Of a stretch of DNA of 64,000 nt, positions 45,808 through 55,615 are shown piece after piece. Every line of letters starts with the position of its first letter. Positions within the stretch are counted from its first letter, which is position 1. Location: NCBI RefSeq assembly GCF_000143085.1, contig NC_014315.1, positions 372,001 to 436,000 of the forward strand, read 5' to 3'. Under the pieces are notes generated by a model that saw nothing but the letters and a program-made list of their open reading frames with translations, did no database searches and was not told where the DNA came from. This stretch comes from Nitrosococcus watsonii C-113. Lineage in GTDB: Bacteria; Pseudomonadota; Gammaproteobacteria; Nitrosococcales; Nitrosococcaceae. The translations under genes were made by a program, and so were the position numbers.

Positions 45808-46008
45808 TTAGCGGCGAAATAGCCAAAACAGCAAGGAGAGAAGCAAACTAATAAGGATGGAAGTGGTAATTGGAAAATGAAAACGAAAATTTTCCCGCTC
45901 GATGACAATATCGCCAGGAAGGCGACCCAATCCTAGCTTGGCGAGCCAGGGCCAGAGCACGCCTACCACCACCAAAATAAGTCCTAATATGATAAGCAGC
46001 CGCGACAT
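45808..46008 (-). CDS. DUF2905 membrane protein
   Basis: A 66-residue protein with two hydrophobic helices (LLIILGLILVVVGVLWPWL and SILISLLLSLLFWLF) separated by GLGRLPGDIVIERENFRFHF, the DUF2905 signature. ATG 46008 begins the family sequence; an upstream TTG at 46053 would overlap the divergent mutT start. Function unknown. Confidence 0.88.
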   Translation of the reverse strand: MSRLLIILGLILVVVGVLWPWLAKLGLGRLPGDIVIERENFRFHFPITTSILISLLLSLLFWLFRR

Positions 46009-46051
46009 TCTCTGAAACCTTAAAGCTTGAGTTCTAAAAAATAGTCCCTCC

Positions 46052-47005
46052 ATGGTACTCCAGGTAGCGGCCGGTGCAATCTTTAATAGGGAGGGACAGG
46101 TATTGTTATCTAAACGTCCGCCCCATGTCCATCAAGGCAATTTGTGGGAATTTCCCGGGGGTAAGTTGCAGCCAGGGGAGGAGATTCGCCAGGCTCTTTC
46201 CAGAGAGTTATGGGAGGAGCTAGGAATCCAGGTTCTCCAGGCCCGCCCCTTGTTGCAGGTGCGTCATGATTATCCAGATCGGTCCGTACTGCTCCATGTT
46301 TGGCGAGTGGAGCGTTTCTCGGGCATGCCCAAGGGGCAAGAAGGACAGCCTGTGGTATGGGTTCAGCCCGAAAATTTAAGCGCCTATCCCTTGCCCGCGG
46401 CCAACAGCCCTATTGTGACCGCGGTGTGTTTACCGCCAACTTATTTGATTACTAAGGAGCCGGCCGGAAACCAGATAGTATTTCTGAGTAGTTTGCGCCG
46501 ATCATTACAAGCTGGGGTACGGCTGGTTCAGCTACGCGCTAAAAAGCTCAGTTCTGAGCACTACCAAGATTTGACATGGAAGGTTCAGCGCTTGTGCTTT
46601 GAATATAAGGCCATCTTATTAGTCAATACGGTGCCTGCTCAGGCCGCTGAGTGGGGCGCTGATGGGGTCCATCTGACGGGCAACCATTTAATGCATCTTT
46701 CCCAGCGACCATTGCCAGCCGATAAATGGGTGGCCGCTTCTTGTCACAATGCCGAGCAGTTGGCCCATGCTGCTAGCATTGGAGTGGATTTTGCCGTACT
46801 AGGGCCTGTCTGTCATACCTCCACGCATCCTCAAGCATTACCCTTGGGGTGGGAACGGTTTCAAACGCTCATCGCGCAAATTCCCTTTCCCGTCTATGCC
46901 TTAGGGGGGCTGGGGCCGGAGCATGTAAAGGAAGCCTGGAGCCGAGGGGCTCAAGGTATTGCTGCTATCCGGGGCTTATGGGGAGATAGGGGGAGTAGAG
47001 ATTAA
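46052..47005 (+). CDS. mutT: MutT-type Nudix hydrolase fused to a ThiE-like domain
   Basis: A 317-residue bifunctional-looking protein. The first about 130 residues are a MutT domain with the complete Nudix box GKLQPGEEIRQALSRELWEE, then LGIQ, which sanitises oxidised dGTP. Residues about 145-317 are a thiamin phosphate synthase-like TIM barrel (VRLVQLRAKKLSSEHYQDL, GADGVHLTGNHL, VDFAVLGPVCHTSTHP, YALGGLGPEHV). Such MutT-ThiE fusions are common in gammaproteobacteria; the barrel is not known to be an active ThiE. Starts one base inside a shared region with the DUF2905 promoter. Confidence 0.93.
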   Translation: MVLQVAAGAIFNREGQVLLSKRPPHVHQGNLWEFPGGKLQPGEEIRQALSRELWEELGIQVLQARPLLQVRHDYPDRSVLLHVWRVERFSGMPKGQEGQPVVWVQPENLSAYPLPAANSPIVTAVCLPPTYLITKEPAGNQIVFLSSLRRSLQAGVRLVQLRAKKLSSEHYQDLTWKVQRLCFEYKAILLVNTVPAQAAEWGADGVHLTGNHLMHLSQRPLPADKWVAASCHNAEQLAHAASIGVDFAVLGPVCHTSTHPQALPLGWERFQTLIAQIPFPVYALGGLGPEHVKEAWSRGAQGIAAIRGLWGDRGSRD

Positions 47006-47012
47006 AATTTTT

Positions 47013-47201
47013 TTATTTTTCCGAGGAAGGGGTGGAATGTTCCTCCTCGCCTGGGATTCGGTGATTTTCCGCCGCCCAGTCGCTGAGATCAATTAGGCGG
47101 CAGCGCTCGCTACAAAAGGGGCGCCAGGGATTTTCCTCGGACCAGAGGGTTTCCCGGCCACAAGTAGGACAATTAACATAGCGTTTTCTCTCTTTGTTCA
47201 T
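47013..47201 (-). CDS. yacG: DNA gyrase inhibitor YacG
   Basis: A 62-residue zinc protein with C-P-T-C and [17 protein letters not shown], the YacG family pattern. In E. coli it binds GyrB. It follows coaE after five bases, as in many gammaproteobacteria with pilBCD-coaE-yacG. Confidence 0.93.
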   Translation of the reverse strand: MNKERKRYVNCPTCGRETLWSEENPWRPFCSERCRLIDLSDWAAENHRIPGEEEHSTPSSEK

Positions 47202-47206
47202 AAAAA

Positions 47207-47857
47207 TTAGCTCCGTTGCTGGGAAGTCAAGAAGAGATACTTTTGATGGTAATGCTCTACTTGGCGCTGCAAGGTTGCCAGATCGGTATCATTGACAATG
47301 ATATCATCTGCGGCCGCAAGTCGGGCGGCCCGTCGAGATTGGGTCTGCAGAATGGCATCGATTTCGGTATCTGAAAGCCGGTCGCGGGCCTTTACTCGCT
47401 GGCGCTGGATGGCATCGGGGATATCAATAACCAGGGTTCGGTCAACGATATCTTTTTGGCCGGTTTCCACCAGCAGTGGAATAACCAGAACGCAGTAGGG
47501 TGTAGTAAGCCGAGTAGCCCGGCGTTCCATCTCCTGAAGTATGCGTGGGTGCAGTATCGCTTCCAGGCGGGTTTTTAACGCTTCGCTGGTAAATACGAGG
47601 CGCCGCAGGCAGGATCGATCCAACCCTCCCTGGGGATTTAATATTTCCCTGCCAAAAGTGGCGACAATCTCGGCAAGTGCCGGCTGGCCAGGTTCGACCA
47701 GCTCTCGGGCAATGATATCGGCATCAATAACAGGAACGCCTAATTCGGAAAAACTCCTGGCTGCCGTGGATTTGCCGCTACCGATACCACCCGTGAGCCC
47801 AACTTTGTAAGGCGTTTTGCTTGGGATTTTAGGGGGACTGAATTCAACTTTGTCCAT
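47207..47857 (-). CDS. coaE: dephospho-CoA kinase
   Basis: The last enzyme of coenzyme A synthesis. The P-loop [12 protein letters not shown] lies near residue 25; [17 protein letters not shown] and [20 protein letters not shown] regions complete the family pattern. The frame extends upstream to 48070 inside pilD; ATG 47857 (216 residues) is preferred, starting nine bases after the pilD stop. Member of the pilB-pilC-pilD-coaE-yacG operon. Confidence 0.95.
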   Translation of the reverse strand: MDKVEFSPPKIPSKTPYKVGLTGGIGSGKSTAARSFSELGVPVIDADIIARELVEPGQPALAEIVATFGREILNPQGGLDRSCLRRLVFTSEALKTRLEAILHPRILQEMERRATRLTTPYCVLVIPLLVETGQKDIVDRTLVIDIPDAIQRQRVKARDRLSDTEIDAILQTQSRRAARLAAADDIIVNDTDLATLQRQVEHYHQKYLFLTSQQRS

Positions 47858-47865
47858 GCAAGATT

Positions 47866-48741
47866 TTATCTTCCGGTGAGGGAAAGATAAAATTGGTTGA
47901 TATCCTGCCCCCACATCAAGGCAAGCCAGCCTGCGGCGGCGAGGTAAGGGCCGAATGGGATAGGAGTCTCCCGGTGCTGGCTGGAAAGATAAAGCCATGC
48001 GGTTCCTAGCAGGGCGCCTACGATCGAGGAAAGCAAAATAATGGCAGGCAGCATCGTCCAGCCTAGCCAAGCGCCGAGGAGTGCTAAAAGTTTAAAATCG
48101 CCGTACCCCATGCCCTCTTTTTTGGTCAGGAGGCGAAACAGATGGTAAACCAGCCATAGGGAAAGATAACCGGTTATCGCACCAATAAGACTGGTTCGGG
48201 CATCCGTGAACACTTCAAATAAACCTAGCCCTAGACCAAACCAAAGAAAAGGGAGCGTAATATTGTCGGGCAGCAGTTGATGATCGAAATCAATAAAGGT
48301 GAGCGTAATCAGCGCATAGCTTAAGAGCAATGCCGCCATTGTTTCCCAACTGACGCCAAAGCGCCAAGCTACGGCAATAGAAAGGATGCCGGTTAGTAGT
48401 TCTACCAGAGGATAGCGGAGAGAGATAGGCGCCTTGCAGTAACGGCAGTGTCCCCTAAGCAAGAGGTAGCTGAATAAAGGTATGTTCTCCCAGGCCCCGA
48501 TTTTGTGGCGGCAGGCAGGGCAGTGGGAGCGGGGGAGAGATAGCGTTAACGGTTCCCGCTCCGGCAGTGGCTTGCCGTGTAGTTCTGCGCACTGATCTTC
48601 CCATTGTCTTTCCATCATGAGAGGAAGACGGTAAATAACGACATTGAGGAAACTGCCGACGGCTAAGCCCAGCAAAAAAACCGATGCCATAAAGACAGCG
48701 GGATAACTCTCGAAAAACACAATAGCTTCCATTAATTCCAA
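47866..48741 (-). CDS. pilD: type IV prepilin peptidase/N-methylase
   Basis: A 291-residue inner-membrane enzyme that cleaves and N-methylates pilins. The cytoplasmic zinc site is formed by CPACRHKI and CRYCKAPI, and the two catalytic Asp are in [11 protein letters not shown] and [19 protein letters not shown]. Eight helices are predicted. Sits between pilC and coaE. Confidence 0.96.
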   Translation of the reverse strand: MELMEAIVFFESYPAVFMASVFLLGLAVGSFLNVVIYRLPLMMERQWEDQCAELHGKPLPEREPLTLSLPRSHCPACRHKIGAWENIPLFSYLLLRGHCRYCKAPISLRYPLVELLTGILSIAVAWRFGVSWETMAALLLSYALITLTFIDFDHQLLPDNITLPFLWFGLGLGLFEVFTDARTSLIGAITGYLSLWLVYHLFRLLTKKEGMGYGDFKLLALLGAWLGWTMLPAIILLSSIVGALLGTAWLYLSSQHRETPIPFGPYLAAAGWLALMWGQDINQFYLSLTGR

Positions 48742-48751
48742 CTAAATCTAG

Positions 48752-49972
48752 TTAAACCACCGAGCCCATTTTGAAGATGGGTAAGTACATGGCAATAACA
48801 AGGCCGCCTACCAGAACGCCTAGTATCGCCATGATCAGAGGTTCTAGCAAGCTGCTCAGGGCGTCAACGGCATTATCGACTTCTTCCTCGTAGAAATCCG
48901 CCACTTTGCCCAGCATCTGATCGATGGAACCTGCCTCTTCCCCGATAGCCACCATTTGCACCACCATGTTAGGAAATAATTGACTACTGCGCATGGCCGC
49001 TTGCAGCTGGGTGCCGGTGGAGACCTCATCGCGTATGCGGAGGATGGCCTGGGTATAGACAGAATTACCCGCAGCACCAGCCACGGAAACCATGGCTTCA
49101 ACCAAGGGGACGCCAGCCGCAAACATGGTGGAGAGGGTACGGGCGTACCGGGCGATAGTGGCCTTATTCAGGATTTCGCCGATCACCGGCAATTTGAGTA
49201 GTAGTTTATCGAAGAGATGGTTAATCTTTTGCGAGCGCCGTTTAGCCTCTATAAGACCGTAGACAGCGCCTCCCATAGCTCCGAAAATAGCCCACCACCA
49301 TTCCTGAAAAAGAGCGGAAAGCTTGAGGACCAGCAAGGTAAGCGCGGGCAGATCAGCGCCGAAATTCTGGAACAAAGCCTCAAATTGGGGAATAACAAAG
49401 ATGAGCAAAATAGCAGTAATGATAAAAGCGACCACCACCACGGCAGTAGGATAAAATAATGCTTTTTTTATCTTTCCCTTGATGGCTTCTGTCTTTTCTT
49501 TATACATGGCAATTTTATCCAGCAGGGTCTCCAGGGTGCCGGATTGCTCTCCCGCATGGACCAGATTGCAGAAAAGCGGGTCAAACTGCCGTGGATGTTG
49601 TTTAAGTGCTTCGGCCAGGGTACCACCACCTTCCACTTCTCCCTTGATTTTTAGGACCATCTCTTGCATGGAAGCACTTTCATGGCCACGGCCTATAATT
49701 TCAAAGGCTTGAACCAGGGGCACGCCCGCAGCCATCATGGTTGCAAGCTGGCGGCTAAATATCGCGATCTCCTTCGGGGTGATTTTCTTCTTGCGCTGAC
49801 CAAGCAAGGGTCTAGGCTTTTTGCGTACCTTGAGAGGTGCAATACCCTGGCGTCGTAGATCCGCTTTCACCATACTGAGGTTTTTACCGCCCACTTCGCC
49901 TTTAATTTTCTGTCCTTGCCGGTTAGCGCCTTCCCATATAAAAATCTGCTGTTTTGTTGCCGCTTGTGCCAT
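48752..49972 (-). CDS. pilC: type IV pilus inner-membrane protein
   Basis: A 406-residue PilC/GspF platform protein. Two T2SSF domains are visible, each with the FxxxLATMMxAGVPLVxAxE-like start (FSRQLATMMAAGVPLVQAFE, YARTLSTMFAAGVPLVEAMV), and three membrane helices (FYPTAVVVVAFIITAILLIF and the C-terminal IMAILGVLVGGLVIAMYLPI). It lies between pilB and pilD. Confidence 0.96.
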   Translation of the reverse strand: MAQAATKQQIFIWEGANRQGQKIKGEVGGKNLSMVKADLRRQGIAPLKVRKKPRPLLGQRKKKITPKEIAIFSRQLATMMAAGVPLVQAFEIIGRGHESASMQEMVLKIKGEVEGGGTLAEALKQHPRQFDPLFCNLVHAGEQSGTLETLLDKIAMYKEKTEAIKGKIKKALFYPTAVVVVAFIITAILLIFVIPQFEALFQNFGADLPALTLLVLKLSALFQEWWWAIFGAMGGAVYGLIEAKRRSQKINHLFDKLLLKLPVIGEILNKATIARYARTLSTMFAAGVPLVEAMVSVAGAAGNSVYTQAILRIRDEVSTGTQLQAAMRSSQLFPNMVVQMVAIGEEAGSIDQMLGKVADFYEEEVDNAVDALSSLLEPLIMAILGVLVGGLVIAMYLPIFKMGSVV

Positions 49973-49976
49973 CTGA

Positions 49977-51692
49977 TTACTCCTTCGTTACACGGTTAAT
50001 TTCTTCTATACTGGTCATGCCATCAATAATTTTTTTAAGCCCCGATTGGCGGAGATCGGCGACGCCTTCTTTTTTTGACTGCTCCGCAAGTTCCATGGAA
50101 TTGCCTCCCGCCATAATAATGCGGCCCATCTCCTCTGATACAGGCATGACCTGATAGATACCCACGCGGCCTTTATAGCCTTTGGTGCAGTGCTCGCAGC
50201 CTACTGCCTTATAAAGGGTGGGCGTGGTTTCCAATTGAGCTTGGGTAAAACCTTCTTCTAGCAGGGCTTCGTGGGGTATCTTTTCGGGTGTTTTGCAGCG
50301 GGAGCAGAGGCGCCGGGCCAGGCGTTGGGCGATGATCAAAGAAACTGCCGAGGCGATGTTGTAGGACGCCACCCCCATGTTTAATAGCCGGGTCAGGGTT
50401 TGGGGCGCGTCGTTGGTATGAAGGGTGGAAAGCACCATATGGCCGGTTTGGGCAGCTTTAATGGCAATTTCAGCCGTTTCCAGATCCCGAATTTCCCCCA
50501 CCATGATGACATCGGGGTCCTGACGCAAGAAGGCTTTAAGGGCGCCGGCGAAAGTCAAACCGACTTTGGGGTAGACATTGACTTGGTTAATACCAGGCAG
50601 ATTGATTTCCGCTGGGTCTTCGGCAGTGGAGATATTACGGTCCGCGGTATTAAGAATATTAAGCGCAGTATAAAGAGAGACCGTTTTACCACTGCCCGTG
50701 GGGCCGGTAACGAGCACCATCCCATAAGGGCGGTGAATGGTTTCTAGAAAGAGTTGTTGTTGTCTTTCTTCATAACCTAGCGCCTCGATTCCCATTTGCG
50801 CGCTGGAGGGGTCCAGGATACGCAATACGATTTTCTCGCCGAATAAAGTGGGGCAACTATTTACCCGAAAATCAATGGCGCGATTTTTGGAAATATTCAT
50901 TTTCATGCGCCCATCTTGAGGTACCCTCCGTTCGGAAATATCCAAGCGGGACATGACTTTGAGGCGGGCTGCCAACCGACCGGACAGGGCAATAGGAGGG
51001 GTGGCGACTTCCCGCAACACCCCATCTTGCCGGTATCTGATCCGATAGATTTTTTCATAGGGCTCAAAATGAATATCCGAGGCTCCCTGATGAATGGCGT
51101 CCAACAGAACTTTATTAATAAAACGAACTACCGGGGTATCATCAGCCTCCGATTCAGCAGAATTTTCCGGAGGCTCATTTTCACCTCCAGAGATGTCAAG
51201 GTCATCTAGCGCCGTATCGTTTAGGTCTGCCAGGGAAGTGTCTTGGGCCTCCATGGCCCGCTCGATCATGCGTGCTAGCTTGTCTTCTTCAACGAGGATA
51301 GCTTCGGTATTAATTCCCGTATGGAACTTGATTTCGTCTAATGCTTGCAGGTTGGTGGGATCGGCCACGGCAACGAAGAGACGATTTCCACGCTTGAATA
51401 AGGGTAGTGCCTGATGTTGGCGAACCAATTTTTCTTCCACGAGTCCTTTGGGAAGATAATCCAAATCCAAGGCATTGATATCGAAGAGAGGGACGCCGAA
51501 TTCTTGGGAGGCTGCTTGACCAATATCCAGGCTTTTAAGTAGCTTTTGCTGTACCAGGTAAGTCACCAAAGGAGTGCCGCTTTTACGGGAATGCTCGTGG
51601 GCTTGCCGGGCATTGGCTTCACTAAGCAATCCATCCTCTACCAAACGGCGGACCAGACCGCTCATTATGATCTGTACTCCAGGAGTGGCCAT
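49977..51692 (-). CDS. pilB: type IV pilus assembly ATPase
   Basis: The 571-residue extension ATPase. The N1 domain precedes the RecA-like core with Walker A GPTGSGKT, Asp box and Walker B MVGEIRDLETAEIA, and the tetracysteine zinc motif CSRC...CEHCTKGYKGR near the C-terminus. ATG 51692 (MATPGVQII) is preferred over an upstream in-frame start at 51743 because family similarity begins near it. First gene of the pil operon; pilA is not in view. Confidence 0.96.
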   Translation of the reverse strand: MATPGVQIIMSGLVRRLVEDGLLSEANARQAHEHSRKSGTPLVTYLVQQKLLKSLDIGQAASQEFGVPLFDINALDLDYLPKGLVEEKLVRQHQALPLFKRGNRLFVAVADPTNLQALDEIKFHTGINTEAILVEEDKLARMIERAMEAQDTSLADLNDTALDDLDISGGENEPPENSAESEADDTPVVRFINKVLLDAIHQGASDIHFEPYEKIYRIRYRQDGVLREVATPPIALSGRLAARLKVMSRLDISERRVPQDGRMKMNISKNRAIDFRVNSCPTLFGEKIVLRILDPSSAQMGIEALGYEERQQQLFLETIHRPYGMVLVTGPTGSGKTVSLYTALNILNTADRNISTAEDPAEINLPGINQVNVYPKVGLTFAGALKAFLRQDPDVIMVGEIRDLETAEIAIKAAQTGHMVLSTLHTNDAPQTLTRLLNMGVASYNIASAVSLIIAQRLARRLCSRCKTPEKIPHEALLEEGFTQAQLETTPTLYKAVGCEHCTKGYKGRVGIYQVMPVSEEMGRIIMAGGNSMELAEQSKKEGVADLRQSGLKKIIDGMTSIEEINRVTKE

Positions 51693-51905
51693 ATACTTTA
51701 ATTTACCTCCAGCAGGCGGGATATTCCGTAGCGACGATCTCAATCATGGAAAAGCCATGGAAGCGAATTTCCTTCATAACTTTAAAGATATCGCAAGATT
51801 GCGCTGATTCTTGAGGAATACGAAATGGGAAATGGAATCAGGGGGTGAAAATCATAGCCAGAAAACCGCTACAATGGGAATTTAAAATTTTTAGGAGAAA
51901 GCAGA

Positions 51906-52034
51906 GTGCTGCGAAATTGGGGATTATGGGGATTGATGGCATTATTGCTTATAGGACTATTCGCAACAGGATGCGGCCAGAAAGGCCCGCTTTACTTACC
52001 AAAGGAAAACGGGATGGTGCAAAAGGTAAAGTGA
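51906..52034 (+). CDS. lptM: LPS-translocon maturation lipoprotein LptM (YifL)
   Basis: A 42-residue lipoprotein starting at GTG 51906, eight bases after AGGAG at 51893-51897. The signal (LMALLLIGLFATGC) ends in the lipobox Cys, followed by the family hallmark GQKGPLYLPKE. It helps LptD mature in E. coli. The stop TGA is immediately followed by the ATG of lysA, so the two are coupled; lptM-lysA-dapF is the standard order. Confidence 0.88.
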   Translation: MLRNWGLWGLMALLLIGLFATGCGQKGPLYLPKENGMVQKVK

Positions 52035-53288
52035 ATGATGGAATATTTTCATTACTGCAATAACGTTTTATGGGCGGAAGAGATTCCCTTGCCGGAGATT
52101 GCAAGCCGCTTTGGTATGCCCTGTTATATTTATTCCCGTGCCGCGATTGAGCATCAGTGGCGGGCATTTGATCAAGCTTTTGAGGAACATCCTCACCAAA
52201 TATGCTATGCGGTGAAAGCAAACTCTAATCTGGCGGTTTTGGATATTTTAGCCCGTTTGGGGTCGGGCTTTGATATCGTGTCGGTGGGCGAGTTGGAACG
52301 GGTGCTGGCGGCAGGGGGCGATCCTGGACGGATTGTGTTCTCTGGGGTGGGTAAGCGTACTGACGAGATGGAGCGAGCCCTTGCTGTCGGTATTGCTTGC
52401 TTCAATGTGGAATCCGAGGCCGAATTGCTTCGTTTGAATGAGATTGCTGGCAAATTGGGGCAGCGGGCGCCAGTGTCTTTGCGGGTAAATCCGGATGTGG
52501 ATGCACGCACCCACCCTTATATTGCGACCGGGTTGCGTGATAATAAATTCGGCATAGAAATTGATCAGGCCCTAGCGGTGTATGCTCGTGCGGTTACCTT
52601 GCCTCACATCGATATCCTTGGCGTGGATTGTCATATTGGCTCTCAGCTTACTTCTTTATCTCCTTTTCTGGCTGCTCTAGAACGGGTACTAGCGTTAGTA
52701 GACCAGCTCGCTAAGAGGGGGATTGAAGTTCGCCATATTGATCTTGGAGGTGGTTTGGGAATCATCTATCGGGATGAGGCGCCTCCAAGCCCTCAACAGT
52801 ATGCTGCCGCTTTACGGGAGAAACTAGCGGGGAGAGACTTGGAAATATGGATCGAACCCGGTCGGGCCATTGTCGGCAATGGAGGCGTGCTGCTAACTCG
52901 GATCGAGTATCTTAAACAGGCGCCCCAGAAAAATTTCGCCATTGTGGATGCAGCGATGAATGATTTGCTTCGCCCAGCGCTCTACGATGCCTGGCAGGAG
53001 ATTATCCCGGTGACCGTGGACGCCACAAGGGAAGCGCTCTTGTTTGATGTGGTGGGGCCCGTGTGCGAGACCGGTGATTTTCTTGGTAAGCAGCGCCAGC
53101 TCGCCATTGAGGCAGGAGATTTGTTGGTAGTGCGCGCTGCGGGGGCCTACGGTTTTACCATGAGTTCCAATTATAATTCCCGGCCCCGGGCCGCTGAAAT
53201 AATGGTGGACGGTGCCGAAGCCCATTTAGTACGGGAGCGGGAAACCGTGGAGTCCCTCTATGAGGGTGAATCGACCTTGCCTAGGTAG
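52035..53288 (+). CDS. lysA: diaminopimelate decarboxylase
   Basis: A 417-residue PLP enzyme, last step of lysine synthesis. The PLP lysine is in ICYAVKANSN near residue 58; HIGSQLTSLSPF, GGGLGIIYRDEAPPS, EPGRAIVGNGG and the catalytic Cys in VGPVCETGDF are all present. Starts right at the lptM stop. Two ATGs (52035, 52038) follow each other. Confidence 0.97.
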   Translation: MMEYFHYCNNVLWAEEIPLPEIASRFGMPCYIYSRAAIEHQWRAFDQAFEEHPHQICYAVKANSNLAVLDILARLGSGFDIVSVGELERVLAAGGDPGRIVFSGVGKRTDEMERALAVGIACFNVESEAELLRLNEIAGKLGQRAPVSLRVNPDVDARTHPYIATGLRDNKFGIEIDQALAVYARAVTLPHIDILGVDCHIGSQLTSLSPFLAALERVLALVDQLAKRGIEVRHIDLGGGLGIIYRDEAPPSPQQYAAALREKLAGRDLEIWIEPGRAIVGNGGVLLTRIEYLKQAPQKNFAIVDAAMNDLLRPALYDAWQEIIPVTVDATREALLFDVVGPVCETGDFLGKQRQLAIEAGDLLVVRAAGAYGFTMSSNYNSRPRAAEIMVDGAEAHLVRERETVESLYEGESTLPR

Positions 53289-53326
53289 GGTGCTGGCCAG
53301 TATCAGCAAGGCCAAGAAAATAACAG

Positions 53327-54010
53327 GTGGTAGCAGCCTTGGAGCGTATTCCTGAGCCTGAGTTAATGGATGATAAGACCCAAGCACGGGCCTATGCTGA
53401 GGCTGATTTTTCCGAACCTAACAGCCATTTTATTGAACTGCTCCGGGGCGCTTTTCCTGCTGATGCCTTGAGTGGTTATGTGCTTGATCTGGGCTGTGGT
53501 CCGGGAGATATTACCTTACGGGTGGCGCGGGCCTGGCCTTCCTGTATCGTCCATGGCGTGGACGGTGCTGCGGCGATGCTGCATTACGGGCAACAAGCGG
53601 TTAGCAAAACCAGGTTGAAGGCGCGGGTAAAGTTCGTGCATGGCCGGCTGCCGGCAGTGCGTTTGCCTAGAAAACAGTACGATGTGCTGATTAGCAATAG
53701 CCTGCTTCACCATCTCCTTGAACCGGCCATTTTATGGAATTGCCTAAAGCGTTACGGTGTTAGGGGCGCGCCGGTCTTTATTATGGATCTGTGCCGCCCG
53801 GCAACCCGTAGTGAGGCAGTAGCCTTAGTGGATCAATATGCCGCGGATGAGCCGGAGATATTGCAGCGAGATTTTTTCAACTCACTGTTGGCGGCCTTTA
53901 AGCCTGAAGAACTCCAGGAGCAACTAGCCCAGGCAGGACTGGATTCCCTGGAGGTAGTGGTAGTGAGCGATAGGCATTTGGTCATTTCGGGGTTTTTAGC
54001 TTTTTCCTGA
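53327..54010 (+). CDS. class I SAM-dependent methyltransferase
   Basis: A 227-residue protein with methyltransferase motif I VLDLGCGPGDITLRVA near residue 50, motif II-type HGVDGAAAML, and the post-I/IV region YDVLISNSLLHHL. The substrate is not indicated. It starts at GTG 53327 and sits between lysA and dapF, presumably in the same operon. Homologues are common at this position in gammaproteobacteria, function unassigned. Confidence 0.85.
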   Translation: MVAALERIPEPELMDDKTQARAYAEADFSEPNSHFIELLRGAFPADALSGYVLDLGCGPGDITLRVARAWPSCIVHGVDGAAAMLHYGQQAVSKTRLKARVKFVHGRLPAVRLPRKQYDVLISNSLLHHLLEPAILWNCLKRYGVRGAPVFIMDLCRPATRSEAVALVDQYAADEPEILQRDFFNSLLAAFKPEELQEQLAQAGLDSLEVVVVSDRHLVISGFLAFS

Positions 54011-54049
54011 TGAGATTGATATTTTTTGTCCTTGGGTTAAGTAAGCACA

Positions 54050-54880
54050 ATGCGTATTGCTTTTACTAAAATGCAGGGTTTGGGCAATGATTTCGTAGTC
54101 ATCGACGCCTTTTCCCAGCCACTGTTCTTAACTGCCTCCCAGGTACGCTGGATTGCTAATCGCCGCTTGGGCATAGGCTGTGACCAAGTATTGCTAGTAA
54201 CGCCCGCTTCCTCGCCAGCGATTGACTTTGGTTATCGGATTTTTAATGCTGATGGCGGTGAGGTAGAGCAATGTGGTAATGGGGCCCGGTGCTTTGCCCG
54301 CTTTGTACGTGAGCGGAAGCTCACCGACAAAAATACGCTACGGGTCCAGACTGCAGGCGGCATTATTCAGCTGCAATTAGAGCCCGATGGGCAGATCACG
54401 GTAGACATGGGTGTGCCCCGTTTTGCTCCCCAGCAAATCCCGTTTAAGGTAGACCATGAGGCAGACTATTATTCACTGGAGCTCGATGGGCAGCAGCTGG
54501 AAATTGGAGTCGTATCCCTGGGTAACCCCCACTGCGTGTTGCGGGTACCCGCTGTTGATGCCGCCCCTGTAGCCCATTGGGGACCCTTGCTGGAAAATCA
54601 TCCTTGCTTTCCTCAACGGGTGAATGTGGGGTTTGCGCAAATTGTTTCCCCTAGCCATCTCCGGTTGCGAGTTTATGAACGGGGTGCTGGAGAGACTCCC
54701 GCTTGTGGAACTGGAGCCTGCGCCGCCGTGGTGATAGGCAAGCGGCGGGGCTGGTTGAGTGGGCAAGTTAAGGTGGATCTGCCTGGCGGGCGCTTAGGTA
54801 TTCGCTGGGAAGGTGATGGTCAATCTGTTTGGATGAGCGGACCGGCAGAAACCGTATTCGAGGGGAGTTTTGATCTATGA
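54050..54880 (+). CDS. dapF: diaminopimelate epimerase
   Basis: A 276-residue epimerase that makes meso-diaminopimelate for peptidoglycan and lysine. Catalytic Cys pair: [12 protein letters not shown] near residue 75 and [12 protein letters not shown] near residue 220. [19 protein letters not shown] is the conserved N-terminus. Overlaps the following gene by four bases (ATGA). Confidence 0.97.
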   Translation: MRIAFTKMQGLGNDFVVIDAFSQPLFLTASQVRWIANRRLGIGCDQVLLVTPASSPAIDFGYRIFNADGGEVEQCGNGARCFARFVRERKLTDKNTLRVQTAGGIIQLQLEPDGQITVDMGVPRFAPQQIPFKVDHEADYYSLELDGQQLEIGVVSLGNPHCVLRVPAVDAAPVAHWGPLLENHPCFPQRVNVGFAQIVSPSHLRLRVYERGAGETPACGTGACAAVVIGKRRGWLSGQVKVDLPGGRLGIRWEGDGQSVWMSGPAETVFEGSFDL

Positions 54881-55608
54881 AAAAGAAAGCAAAAGAGAAA
54901 GAAATACAGAAAACCTCGCCAGAGGAAGCGCAGGAGCGGGAGCAGTCCATAGCAGAATATCTGTGGACTCATTCAGATTTTTTTGCTCGCCATCCGGATC
55001 TTTTAAGGAAATTGACTATTCCCCATCCCAGCGGCGCTGCAATTAGCCTGGTGGAACGGCAATTAGCACTATTACGGGAACAGAATAGGGAATTAAAGCA
55101 GCAGTTGCACGATTTGATTGAAAATGCCGTAGTCAATGACGATTTAAGCAAAAAAGTGCATCAATTAGCCTTGGGGGTGTTGACAGCGGCTACTCCCCAG
55201 GCGGCGATTGAAGTTTTATTTTCTTCTTTACAGACTGGTTTTGACGTAGATGTTATCGCCTTAAGGTTATTCTTCGATGGTGAATCTTTGCCCCCTTCCT
55301 TGCCGGATCATTTTAATGTGGTGCTCGTTTCTCGACATGCTCCTGAGCTTGAAGTGCTCGCCAGTGTTTTGAAAAGTTCCCAACCTATTTGTGGTCGGCT
55401 TACTGGGGAACAGAGGGATTATTTATTTGGAGAAGAGGTGGAACGGGCGGTTTCTTGCGCTTTGATTCCCTTGGGCAGAGATCAGCGCCGGGGGGTGCTT
55501 GCCATGGGCAGCCAAGAACCGGACCGGTTCAGGGCTGATCTAGGGACCATGTTCCTGGATTATTTAGGGGTCATGGTGGAGCAGGTCCTCCATCGCCATT
55601 GGCCATAA
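54877..55608 (+). CDS. DUF484 family protein
   Basis: A 243-residue protein of the DUF484 (GAF-like) family commonly found between dapF and xerC. The N-terminal [20 protein letters not shown] and [20 protein letters not shown] are characteristic, followed by a GAF-like core ending [13 protein letters not shown]. The first 25 residues are very Lys/Glu rich. Function unknown. Confidence 0.9.
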   Translation: MKKKAKEKEIQKTSPEEAQEREQSIAEYLWTHSDFFARHPDLLRKLTIPHPSGAAISLVERQLALLREQNRELKQQLHDLIENAVVNDDLSKKVHQLALGVLTAATPQAAIEVLFSSLQTGFDVDVIALRLFFDGESLPPSLPDHFNVVLVSRHAPELEVLASVLKSSQPICGRLTGEQRDYLFGEEVERAVSCALIPLGRDQRRGVLAMGSQEPDRFRADLGTMFLDYLGVMVEQVLHRHWP

Positions 55609-55615
55609 CTGAATC

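Noticed and set aside
47207-48070. coaE with a long N-terminal extension
   Set aside because: The extra 71 codons overlap pilD in another frame and have no family similarity; ATG 47857 lies just after the pilD stop.
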